NCBI GenBank assembly: GCA_031417555.1 | Contig: JANOVV010000030.1 | Coordinates: 1-54,520 of the forward strand | Source of the DNA: JADKIH01 sp031417555 | GTDB taxonomy: Bacteria; Bacteroidota; Bacteroidia; AKYH767-A; 2013-40CM-41-45 | Direction of reading: 5' to 3' | DNA: 54,520 nt | In this document: one piece after another, positions 35,029 to 43,245 of the stretch | Layout: the number at the start of each line of letters is the position of its first letter | Numbering within the stretch: position 1 is the stretch's first letter | Made by a program: the position numbers and the translations under genes | Notes under the pieces: model-generated | What the model saw: only the letters and a program-made list of their open reading frames with translations | What the model was told of the DNA's origin: nothing | Databases searched by the model: none

Positions 35029-36330
35029 ATGCAAAATCCAATAAATTTTTTTTGGTTTCGAAGAGACTTACGCTTAGAAGATAATGCCGGATTATACCAT
35101 GCTCTTAAGTCCGGGCTTCCGGTTTGTACATTATTTATTTTTGATACCGAAATTTTAGATAAATTAGAAGACAAGCAAGACAGACGCCTTGTTTTTATTC
35201 ATGCTCACCTGGAAAAACTAAACGTAGAATTAAATAATTTCGGTTCAACTTTACTTGTAAAAATAGGTAAACCCATTGATGTCTGGAAAAAAATTATCCT
35301 GGATTATTCAATCAATGATGTTTATACTAATCACGATTATGAGCCATATGCCAAGGAACGTGATGAAACTATTTTGAAACTATTACAAAAAAATAAAATT
35401 GGTTTTCATACTTATAAAGATCAGGTTATTTTTGAAAAAGACGATGTAATAAAAGACGACGGAACTCCTTACACAGTTTTCACTCCTTACATGAATAAAT
35501 GGAAAAAAACTATTAATGAATCTCACCTAAAACCGTATAACACCAAAAAATATTTTCAGAACTTTTCTAAAATAAATTTTCAACCTGTTCCCGATTTAAA
35601 AAAAATAGGATTTACAAAAATAGCTTTTGATTTTCCCGGTAATTCGCCTGATAAATCATTACTAAAAAAATATTCAGATGTAAGAGACATTCCATCCATT
35701 GCAGGAACTTCAAGAATCGGAATTCATCTGCGTTTCGGCACTGTCAGTATCAGAAACATGTTTAATATATCATGGGATGTAAGCGAAAAATGGGTGAATG
35801 AACTTATCTGGAGAGAATTTTACATGATGATTCTCTGGCATTTTCCACATGTAACTGAAAAAGCATTCAAACCAAAATATAATTTTCTTCCTTGGTTAAA
35901 TAATGAAGTTGATTTCCAAAAATGGTGCGACGGGAAAACGGGTTATCCTATTGTTGATGCCGGAATGCGCGAATTGAATGAAACCGGATTTATGCACAAC
36001 AGGGTGCGGATGATAACAGCGATGTTTCTCACAAAATATCTATTGATAGATTGGCGGTGGGGTGAAGCTTATTTCGCAAAAAAACTTCTTGACTACGAAT
36101 TGGCAAGCAACAATGGCGGCTGGCAATGGAGCGCCGGCACCGGTGTCGACGCCGCTCCTTATTTCAGAATTTTTAATATGTATGAACAAACAAAAAAATT
36201 TGATCCTAAAATGGAATACATCAAAAAATGGGTTCCTGAATTTCAGGAGTTGACATATCCTGCTCCTATTGTTGAATATACATTGGCAAGAAAACGTTGT
36301 CTGGAATTTTATAAAAAAGCAGGAATTTAA
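35029..36330 (+). CDS. phrB: Deoxyribodipyrimidine photolyase (cryptochrome/photolyase family)
   Basis: A 433-aa light-dependent flavoprotein. The N-terminal antenna domain starts FFWFRRDLRLEDNAGL. The FAD domain shows GTSRIGIHLRFGTVSIR, WVNELIWREFYMMIL, YPIVDAGMREL, MHNRVRM and ASNNGGWQWSAGTGVDAAPYF (the last listed as two segments, GGWQWSAGTG and VDAAPYFRIFN). The common RIFNP is RIFNM here. These features point to a class I cyclobutane-pyrimidine-dimer photolyase, although a cryptochrome cannot be excluded from sequence alone. It repairs UV lesions in DNA in the cytoplasm. Confidence 0.94.
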   Translation: MQNPINFFWFRRDLRLEDNAGLYHALKSGLPVCTLFIFDTEILDKLEDKQDRRLVFIHAHLEKLNVELNNFGSTLLVKIGKPIDVWKKIILDYSINDVYTNHDYEPYAKERDETILKLLQKNKIGFHTYKDQVIFEKDDVIKDDGTPYTVFTPYMNKWKKTINESHLKPYNTKKYFQNFSKINFQPVPDLKKIGFTKIAFDFPGNSPDKSLLKKYSDVRDIPSIAGTSRIGIHLRFGTVSIRNMFNISWDVSEKWVNELIWREFYMMILWHFPHVTEKAFKPKYNFLPWLNNEVDFQKWCDGKTGYPIVDAGMRELNETGFMHNRVRMITAMFLTKYLLIDWRWGEAYFAKKLLDYELASNNGGWQWSAGTGVDAAPYFRIFNMYEQTKKFDPKMEYIKKWVPEFQELTYPAPIVEYTLARKRCLEFYKKAGI

Positions 36331-36676
36331 TTCGAACAGTTTTAAATTCAAAAAAATATTATTCTTCGTCAGAAACTGTTAATGAAAAATTTTCCTATTT
36401 ATTTAATTAATAATCACCCTTGTTTTAAAACACAACGTGAATTATAAACTTTACTGATTTAATATATCAGAATCATTAATCAATTCTAAATTTAATACCA
36501 ACAAAAAAATTTGTTTAATCTCTTTTTTAAAAAGGTTACATGAATCATTAATTTTTTTGAGCGCTTTTCTATTGTTTTTTCTAATCATAATCAATTAAAA
36601 ACATTTCCATTAAAAACTGTAATAACCGGCCTCATTTGATAAATACTTAAAATTTTAAGCTTCGTTAATATGTCAA
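36331..36676. other. 346-bp AT-rich region before the usher-like gene
   Basis: Holds no ORF. AACAGTTT (36335-36342) and AAACTGTT (36373-36380) form an inverted repeat just past the photolyase stop, a weak terminator at best. No full promoter was recognised. Confidence 0.45.
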
Positions 36677-39616
36677 GTGTTAAATCTCAAAAAATATCAT
36701 TTTTGTTTGCATGTCCTTGCAATCTGTTTTGCTATTCAGGCAACGGTTTCCACAGGCCTTTATGCATCTACATCTTCCTTTGGGTTTGATGCCGGGTTTA
36801 TACGCAACAATACCTCCCTTTTATCCTCTGAAGTCGCAAGTAATGTTTTTCAGTTAAAAAACAATACAGGAAAAACTGTACGATTTCACTTGAATTATTC
36901 TGTTCCTGCCGGCTGGACTATTTTAGGGCAAACCGATAAAGAATTTCAAATTCAGGCAAACGATTCTTTGTTTGTACCTATTCGTGTTGTTCCCGATAAA
37001 TTTGTAAAAGGAGGAACAAGCTACGTAATAACGGTAACAATTGTTTCAGATAAAAATATTCAATTCTCTGCTTTAAACTGGTATGTTTCTATTCCAGCAA
37101 AATCTAATTGGACCGTTCAATTACCCTTCAAGCACCAGTTCTTTATAAATGAAAATGATTCATCAGGTTTTCAAATTAATCTACGTAATGATGGCAACTC
37201 AGATGAAGAAATAAGGTTGTCATTAGTTCCGGATCGAAGACTTGAGATATTAAGAAAAAATGATGGTGGTGCTTCAATTCTTGTTTTTACAATTCCGCTT
37301 CCGGCAGGTACAGATACTGTTCTTATATTTCCTGTTCTCCGAAAACCAAACCTTCGTGCTAATAAGAGCATTGATTCAGATTTGAAATCAAAGCCTTCAA
37401 AAGAAACTTATTCAATACAGATATCTGCAAAAGCTACTGGGAGTGTCGGATCATGGAGTGGAACAACTCAATTTACAAAAGCAGGAAATATATCGCGCTA
37501 CAATGAATTTGGACGATCTGCAGTACCATTGACTTTGGAAGCGAATGTATATGATGTATTGTCGAACGGTACAACCATGTCTTTAGATGCTTATGGTAAT
37601 ACTTCATTTTCAAATAACAGATTATTGAATTACAGATTTCAAACTGTATTCATAAATAATTATTTTAATCAAAAATCATTTTTAGGAAATAGTCATTATC
37701 TGGGATACTTCGATGATCATTCATCCCTGGAAATTGGTGAAGTAAATGGATGGGGACGCAGCTTATTAACAGGTAGAGGAATAAAAGGTTCTTATCATTA
37801 CGATAAACACACATTAGGAGGAATGTTTACGAGGGCTCCGGGATTTTTTAAGGACTTTCGTTCCGAAGGTTATGGAGTTTATTACAATTTTAAAATTAAA
37901 AGATTTAACTGGAGTAATTATTATAGTCACAATGCCAGTAAAGTAAATGGGCTGAGTAGTGAGCTTTACAATTCATTTTTATCGGGGAAAATAAATACAA
38001 ACCATCAGGCTTCTATAGGAGGTGGTTATTCTATAGATCATGTTATTTCACAAAATGCAATTGGTTATGGATATGAGTTGAATTATTCAGGCTCATACAA
38101 AAAGATAAACTTGTCTTTAGGAAATTCTTTTGGCAGTCCAACGTATGTGCTTGCCAGAGGAATCAATATGTATACAACAAGAACAAGTTATGCAATAAAT
38201 CAAAAAAACAATTATTCACTAACGACTCAAAATTTCACGCAACGTCCTTCATACTTTGTAAATGGGTCATTGATTACAGGAAATTTTAGCCGAACCGACC
38301 GTTATGAATTTCGATGGGGAATTAATTCGCCGAATTATTCACTAGCAATAAAACCGGCTTATCAATGGGATGAAAACAGAGTCTTACGTGTAGCAACCCG
38401 CGTAATTGGTGTTGAATATAATGCAAAAAACTTGTCAAACATTCGTTATTCAGCAATGGGTTCGATGGGATATGCGAAAGCAGTAGACTACTCCCTTCCA
38501 GATTTTTTTATATCAAGATTCAGCTCTTATGTACGATGGGATAAAGTTTATTTGAGTCTTCGATATACATACGGGCCTTTACAGCTTGCACAACAAGCAA
38601 GGTTTATCAATGATCATATTAATCCGCAATCATTATATATGGTCAGCACCTATGACTACTGGTTGAAAAATGAAAAGGTTTTAATTTCAACAACGGGAAA
38701 TTTATTGTACGAGACATATTTCAAAAAAATCACCTTCAGATTACGTCCTGAAGTTTTTTATTATTCTAAAAATGGAATCAGGCTTTCATTTTACGCTTCC
38801 TTTTTCTCATCATCACAGGGAGCAAATCCAATGTATGATGAACAATCAGGTCGTAATCCGTTTGAAAAAATTTCCGATGATGAATTGAATATAGGGTTTG
38901 GAATTAGAAAGCAATTTGGTATTCCTATCCCGGGAAAGAAATTTGTATCACTTCATGCTGTTGTTTTTAAAGACTTGAATGGTAATCACAAGTTAGACCA
39001 GAATGAAGAAGGCGTCGATAACATGTTAGTAAATGTACGCGCATTAGAACTTTTTAATTCGCCCGATGATTCGTCTTCGGTTAAAAAAGAAACAGGAGAA
39101 GATTTTATCAGCAATAAAAAAGGTGAAATCATATATGAAAATATTCCGAATGGAACTTACCGGATTAAATGTTCTTCCTTAATTCCGAATGGGGAATGGT
39201 TTGATGCGGGAGTTCAGGATTATACAGTTGATTCGAAGAAAACATTATATATACCACTTACAAGAGGAGTCCGAATAAAAGGTTCCGTACTTATTGAGAG
39301 GGACAAATATTCAACTCAGGAAATAGAAGTCGATTTATCACGCATTAGGATCACAGCGATAGATTCTTCGGGAAAATCATACTCAGTTCTTACAGGTGCG
39401 AAAGGTGATTTTGTAATAAATCTGCCTGCAGGACAGTATGTTTTATCAATTAATGAGTCTGCTATAGGCGATAATTTCACTTTTATCCAAAATAAGATAG
39501 AACTGGATCTAAGCAAAAACATCGAAAACTTCTCAATTACATTTAATGCAATTGAAAGAAAAAGAAAAATTGAGATAAAGAAATTTGATAAAAAAAGCCT
39601 TGAAATTATCAAGTAA
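36677..39616 (+). CDS. Usher-like outer-membrane beta-barrel protein with Ig-like and SdrD B-like domains
   Basis: A 979-aa exported protein; I do not know a named family. GTG start at 36677 gives a signal peptide (about 1-30). Two Ig/NEW-like beta-sandwiches (about 35-250, with FQLKNNTGKTVRFHL and LRNDGNSDEEIRL) are followed by a long run of amphipathic strands rich in Tyr/Asn/Ser (about 265-745), consistent with a large outer-membrane barrel. Then come an SdrD B/CNA-B-like domain with a DxNxN motif (about 758-850, VVFKDLNGNHKLDQNEEG) and a second transthyretin-like domain (about 864-955). N-terminal domains, a barrel and two C-terminal beta-domains recall pilus ushers. A PapD-like chaperone gene starts 28 bp downstream and two small exported proteins follow. 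Usher function is inference. Confidence 0.68.
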   Translation: MLNLKKYHFCLHVLAICFAIQATVSTGLYASTSSFGFDAGFIRNNTSLLSSEVASNVFQLKNNTGKTVRFHLNYSVPAGWTILGQTDKEFQIQANDSLFVPIRVVPDKFVKGGTSYVITVTIVSDKNIQFSALNWYVSIPAKSNWTVQLPFKHQFFINENDSSGFQINLRNDGNSDEEIRLSLVPDRRLEILRKNDGGASILVFTIPLPAGTDTVLIFPVLRKPNLRANKSIDSDLKSKPSKETYSIQISAKATGSVGSWSGTTQFTKAGNISRYNEFGRSAVPLTLEANVYDVLSNGTTMSLDAYGNTSFSNNRLLNYRFQTVFINNYFNQKSFLGNSHYLGYFDDHSSLEIGEVNGWGRSLLTGRGIKGSYHYDKHTLGGMFTRAPGFFKDFRSEGYGVYYNFKIKRFNWSNYYSHNASKVNGLSSELYNSFLSGKINTNHQASIGGGYSIDHVISQNAIGYGYELNYSGSYKKINLSLGNSFGSPTYVLARGINMYTTRTSYAINQKNNYSLTTQNFTQRPSYFVNGSLITGNFSRTDRYEFRWGINSPNYSLAIKPAYQWDENRVLRVATRVIGVEYNAKNLSNIRYSAMGSMGYAKAVDYSLPDFFISRFSSYVRWDKVYLSLRYTYGPLQLAQQARFINDHINPQSLYMVSTYDYWLKNEKVLISTTGNLLYETYFKKITFRLRPEVFYYSKNGIRLSFYASFFSSSQGANPMYDEQSGRNPFEKISDDELNIGFGIRKQFGIPIPGKKFVSLHAVVFKDLNGNHKLDQNEEGVDNMLVNVRALELFNSPDDSSSVKKETGEDFISNKKGEIIYENIPNGTYRIKCSSLIPNGEWFDAGVQDYTVDSKKTLYIPLTRGVRIKGSVLIERDKYSTQEIEVDLSRIRITAIDSSGKSYSVLTGAKGDFVINLPAGQYVLSINESAIGDNFTFIQNKIELDLSKNIENFSITFNAIERKRKIEIKKFDKKSLEIIK

Positions 39617-39644
39617 AGAACTGTTAGAAAAAATTTGCGTTAAA

Positions 39645-40475
39645 ATGTCTATGAAAACTAAAATAATCATCCTTATCAATTTGTTCTGCCTATCTGCAAT
39701 ATTTGCTAATGCGCAGAATGCTTCGATTTCTCCTAGCCGACTTTATTATAAAACGCCTGTTGGAGAATATAAAGTGCAGGAAGTAAGTATCACCAATAGC
39801 TCTACACGCAATCAATCGTTTATTGTTTCATTTGGTGATTTTGAAGCTTCCGGTGTTAATGGTAAAAGTAAATTCATGAAAGCCGGTGAAAGTGGAAATT
39901 CATGTTCACAATGGCTTAGTGCTGATCCTTCATTCTTCGAATTAGAGGCTGGCCAGACAAAAAAGATAAAAGTATTGTTGCAAGTACCTGCTTCACCGGA
40001 TGCAAATAAAGTTAAGTGGGCATCTATGTTAGTTAAAATGGCTAATGAAAAAGGCGGAAAAAACGAAACGGAAAAAGATGCTATAGGAATGGGTGTGACA
40101 GAAACTTTCCAATTTGTAATTCATATTTTCCAATCACCACCATCCGTAACATTAAAAAATGCTCAAATAGAAAGTTTCACAGAAATTACTACAGATAAAG
40201 ATTCTACTCGTATTGTAATGCTTCGTGTAAATAATTCGGGTGAAGCTATTCTTGATTGTGTATCCTATTTAGAATTTACAAATCTTGGAAGTGGTTTAGA
40301 AGAAAGACAAAAACCAATTGCCTATACGCTATTGCCGGGTGCTTCGAGAGAGATCAAATTCGCAGTATCATCTTCATTAATGGAAGGGAAATATTCCGTT
40401 TTAGGAGTAGTAGATTATGGAAGCAGGGAAAATGTGCAGGCAGCAGAAACAGAAATTGAAATAAAGAAACATTAA
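39645..40475 (+). CDS. PapD-like periplasmic chaperone
   Basis: A 276-aa exported protein with two Ig-like domains. A signal peptide (1-23, ending ANAQ) precedes an N-terminal domain (about 25-150) with SPSRLYYKTPVGEYKVQEV, SITNSS, LEAGQTKKIKVLLQVP and KWASMLVKM. This matches the pattern of pilus chaperones: a strand with a basic residue, an NSS turn and a G1-like strand after AGQ. The second domain (about 175-276) has RIVMLRVNNSGEAILDC and YTLLPGASREIKFAV. The start at 39645 or the ATG at 39651 is preferred over 39585, which overlaps the usher-like gene. It is 28 bp behind the usher-like gene, so a chaperone/usher pair is likely. A short palindrome follows the stop codon. Confidence 0.78.
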   Translation: MSMKTKIIILINLFCLSAIFANAQNASISPSRLYYKTPVGEYKVQEVSITNSSTRNQSFIVSFGDFEASGVNGKSKFMKAGESGNSCSQWLSADPSFFELEAGQTKKIKVLLQVPASPDANKVKWASMLVKMANEKGGKNETEKDAIGMGVTETFQFVIHIFQSPPSVTLKNAQIESFTEITTDKDSTRIVMLRVNNSGEAILDCVSYLEFTNLGSGLEERQKPIAYTLLPGASREIKFAVSSSLMEGKYSVLGVVDYGSRENVQAAETEIEIKKH

Positions 40476-40494
40476 TGATTATTAATATAATCAT
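40475..40494. repeat. AT-rich palindrome at the chaperone stop codon
   Basis: ATGATTAT, TAAT and ATAATCAT form a perfect 8-bp inverted repeat. It could be a weak terminator or operator between the usher/chaperone genes and the small secreted proteins. Confidence 0.4.
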
Positions 40495-40695
40495 TGATAA
40501 CTACAAATCAATAAAACATATTATATTAAAATAAATAAATGATACAAATAGATTCCGGTTAGATAATAAAAATCTAAATAAAACTATTAATGTGTAATTA
40601 AACTGTAAGGAAACAGTAATGATTGATAACACACCCATTCTTAAATAATACATATTTGTTCAATTGATCTAAAAAAAAATAAAAAAAAACACAAA

Positions 40696-41409
40696 ATGAA
40701 AAAAACGCTCAGTACAAAAATTTTACTAACGGCAGCCATCATAGGTTTGCTTGCGGTAAACAACGTTAATGCCCAGCTTTCCGATCAGGAATATGTGGCT
40801 GTTACTATGGATCTCCAGGGAATTCTGGAATTAAATATGACCACCGAACCTCAGGTCGATTTCGTATTTAATACAATCCAAAAATACCAGGTTGGTATAA
40901 CAAAGTATAATGCAACTCGTCTTGAAATTGAATCAACTGTGCCATGGGATTTATATGCTCAGCCAAGTACGCAATTCTGGACACAACAGATTGCTTACGG
41001 AGCCGGTACAAACGGACAAGGAATTCTTCCTTCAGAAATTCTTGAGATGCAGGCTATACAGCCAAACTCAGTCGCGGCTGTTAATACATTTAACAGTTTT
41101 ATCGGTTTGTCGAGCAGTGGTGGTACGAATACCGCTTCACTTACTCCAACGGTAAACACACAATTTCTTGCGGGTGAATTTGCAACAGGTGTAGCTAATA
41201 GTTATGCTCCGGCAACTTCAACAGCAAGTCCTTTAACAAACAAATTTCTAGTTCATTATCGTATTAAACCGGGTGTGCCAGCTAATTTCCCTGATTTAGC
41301 TGTACAGTATCCAATAGAAGCAGCTGCGACATTTCCTCCGGCTACTCCATATGCTGCACCGGGTTATTATGATCTTGAAGTGGTTTATACACTAACAGAG
41401 GATCTATAA
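40696..41409 (+). CDS. Small exported beta-rich protein A (WDLY/EDL family, possible pilin-like subunit)
   Basis: A 237-aa exported protein with a signal peptide (1-26, ending NVNA before Q). The mature part opens with VAVTMDLQGILELNMTTEPQ, then VDFVFNTIQKYQVGI, NATRLEIES and a VPWDLYAQ motif followed by a second Trp eight residues on. It ends GYYDLEVVYTLTEDL. The next gene encodes a relative with the same landmarks. The final strand resembles the last strand of WxL domains and of pilin-type beta sandwiches, but I cannot assign a family. Together with the usher-like and chaperone genes upstream, it is a candidate exported subunit. A good terminator follows, so its mRNA ends here. Confidence 0.75.
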   Translation: MKKTLSTKILLTAAIIGLLAVNNVNAQLSDQEYVAVTMDLQGILELNMTTEPQVDFVFNTIQKYQVGITKYNATRLEIESTVPWDLYAQPSTQFWTQQIAYGAGTNGQGILPSEILEMQAIQPNSVAAVNTFNSFIGLSSSGGTNTASLTPTVNTQFLAGEFATGVANSYAPATSTASPLTNKFLVHYRIKPGVPANFPDLAVQYPIEAAATFPPATPYAAPGYYDLEVVYTLTEDL

Positions 41410-41426
41410 TAGGTTATCTTTCATAG

Positions 41427-41458
41427 AAAAAGCATTCGTCAACCGGCGGATGCTTTTT
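41427..41458 (+). terminator. Terminator after small exported protein A
   Basis: AAAAAGCATTCG (41427-41438) and CGGATGCTTTTT (41447-41458) pair with one G-U wobble, followed by more T. It lies 18 bp after the stop codon. Confidence 0.85.
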
Positions 41459-41652
41459 TTATTTAATTATACCCCAAAATACAAAAAGTAATCTATGAAA
41501 AGTGAAACCTTAAGGGCTAAAAAACTGTTTATTATAGTTATATCATAGATAATTCCACCAGGATAAAAAAACATCTGAAACTGTTTTGACTTCTAAATAA
41601 AACAAGCAAAGCAAATTACACATAAAAAGTAAAAAAGTCAGATACATTGTAT

Positions 41653-42243
41653 ATGAAAATAAAAGTTTTAGTTGTTTTAGTTTATATATTTTCATTTGTT
41701 GCATATTCTCAAAATGCAAATGCGCAGATGGTAAATATTGATCTTGCAACTTCACCGACTGCCGATTTTACTTTTGACAACATTTTCAAGCTTAATTACG
41801 GCATCGTTTTACCGAATGCAATTACATTGAACGTGGAAGCTGTAGGAACACAATGGGACTTATATGTTGGTACTGTCACAACTATTGCCGGAATGTGGGA
41901 CAATGCTTCTTATTATACTTCAACAGGAAATGGTTCTGTTCCTGTTGGGATTTTACAGATGCGTGTTCATAATTTAAGTAATACTCCACAGATTTCAGGT
42001 TATGTCCCTTTGCAGGATATAGCTGTAAGTACTCTTGATATTATTGGAGATCATCTGGTGGCACCTGACCCTGCGGTAAACTGTTCAGATCTTATTAATA
42101 CAGGTACTAATACAGCGGGGAGTTATACGGTGGACCCACAGTGTTATCAGTTTAAAGTTGACTTAAAACTTACTCCCGGGATTTCTTATCGTCCGGGTTT
42201 GTATACGTTACAAATTGAATTTATTATTGCTGAAGATCTTTAA
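41653..42243 (+). CDS. Small exported beta-rich protein B (paralogue of A)
   Basis: A 196-aa exported protein; the ATG at 41653 is preferred to a TTG six bases upstream. Signal peptide about 1-24 (ending ANAQ). It repeats the landmarks of protein A: ADFTFDNIFKLNYGI, NAITLNVEA, TQWDLYVG with a second Trp about ten residues on, VGILQMRV, then FKVDLKLTPG, YRPGLYTLQIEFIIAEDL at the end. It has two Cys (VNCSD and PQCYQ) that are absent from A and could form a disulfide. A terminator separates it from A, so it probably has its own transcript. Function is unknown; a subunit or partner of A is likely from shared features and location. Confidence 0.75.
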   Translation: MKIKVLVVLVYIFSFVAYSQNANAQMVNIDLATSPTADFTFDNIFKLNYGIVLPNAITLNVEAVGTQWDLYVGTVTTIAGMWDNASYYTSTGNGSVPVGILQMRVHNLSNTPQISGYVPLQDIAVSTLDIIGDHLVAPDPAVNCSDLINTGTNTAGSYTVDPQCYQFKVDLKLTPGISYRPGLYTLQIEFIIAEDL

Positions 42244-42287
42244 TTTTTTATCTTCCAATCAACCCTGAATTTATTGAATAAAAAAAA

Positions 42288-42307
42288 TCCGGTCAACTTC
42301 TGCCGGA
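42288..42307. terminator. Weak convergent hairpin after protein B and kdsB
   Basis: TCCGG (42288-42292) and CCGGA (42303-42307) pair around a 10-nt loop, with A-rich DNA on the left and ATTTAT on the right. It could stop both converging genes, but the stem is short. Confidence 0.4.
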
Positions 42308-42357
42308 ATTTATAAAATGTTTATAAATTATTAGACTAATCCCTTAAGTTTTAAAGA

Positions 42358-43098
42358 TCAAATTGATTTAATCCTAAGCAAATCATCAGGAGTATCTATG
42401 GCAATACTTTCTAATGAAGTAATTTCAGCGCGAATTGAATAACCGTTTTCAATCCATCGTAATTGTTCGAGGGACTCAGTTACTTCCAAATTAGTTTTTG
42501 CCAGTTTTGAAAGTTCAAGAAGTGTTAACGTGCGATACCCGTAAATTCCGATATGCTTGTAATAAGTTGAATATTTAAGCCATTCCTGTTCGGGAAAATT
42601 TCTATTGTAAGGTATAGGCGTACGACTGAAATAAATTGCCTCTTTACGTTTATTCAAAATTACCTTTACATTGTTATGATTAAATAATTCGTCGATGGAT
42701 GTTATTTTCTTTACAAGTGTAGCAACTTTGGTTTCCTCCGAATCAAAAGTTGAACACAATAAATCGATTTGCTCCGGGTGAATATAGGGTTCATCTCCCT
42801 GAATATTGATTACTACATCCCATTTTTCCACGCCGATTTTTTCCATAATCTCAGCACAACGATCGGTACCGCTTTGGTGTTGCGGGGAAGTGATGACAGC
42901 ATTTCCGCCGAAATCATTTACATGATTAAAAATTCTTTCGTCATCCGTAGCAATTACTAAACGGGACAGCCGGGTCGCTTGTATACATTGTTCGTATACC
43001 CGTTGAATCATACTTTTTCCGTTAATATCAGCGAGTGGTTTACCGGGAAAACGTGTTGACCCAAATCGTGCCGGCACGATACCAATTATATTCATCAA
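42358..43098 (-). CDS. kdsB: 3-deoxy-manno-octulosonate cytidylyltransferase
   Basis: A 246-aa cytoplasmic enzyme that activates Kdo with CTP to CMP-Kdo for lipopolysaccharide core synthesis. Motifs: IGIVPARFGSTRFPGKPL (N-terminal nucleotide loop), RLVIATDDERI, GTDRCAE, VINIQGDEPYIHPEQID, AIYFSRTPIPYNR, YYKHIGIYGYR, LEVTESLEQLRWIENG and AIDTPDD. Full length. The second Met (43095) is an equally good start. It is convergent with the small exported protein B gene and has a -7-like element 15 bp upstream. No other Kdo genes are adjacent. Confidence 0.97.
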   Translation of the reverse strand: MMNIIGIVPARFGSTRFPGKPLADINGKSMIQRVYEQCIQATRLSRLVIATDDERIFNHVNDFGGNAVITSPQHQSGTDRCAEIMEKIGVEKWDVVINIQGDEPYIHPEQIDLLCSTFDSEETKVATLVKKITSIDELFNHNNVKVILNKRKEAIYFSRTPIPYNRNFPEQEWLKYSTYYKHIGIYGYRTLTLLELSKLAKTNLEVTESLEQLRWIENGYSIRAEITSLESIAIDTPDDLLRIKSI

Positions 43099-43112
43099 TG
43101 CTAGATTTTAAA

Positions 43113-43120
43113 CAAAAGTA
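43113..43120 (-). promoter_or_regulatory. Candidate -7 element of kdsB
   Basis: TACTTTTG on the minus strand fits TAnnTTTG exactly; it would give a leader of only about 10 nt. No TTTG -33 element is correctly spaced. Confidence 0.45.
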
Positions 43121-43245
43121 AAAAAATAGTTAGTTGGTTGTTTAAGTTATTTTCGATTTGTCGGATCGCCCGAGGAAGTTTTTATTCTAAGACAATATCC
43201 ATTTGAAGAAAATATCTTCTACTCAATTTAAAATAGTCTTCATTT

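Noticed and set aside
39585..39644. 20-codon extension of the PapD-like protein overlapping the usher-like gene
   Set aside because: The signal peptide begins at residue 21 or 23 of that frame, so the real start is at 39645 or 39651.
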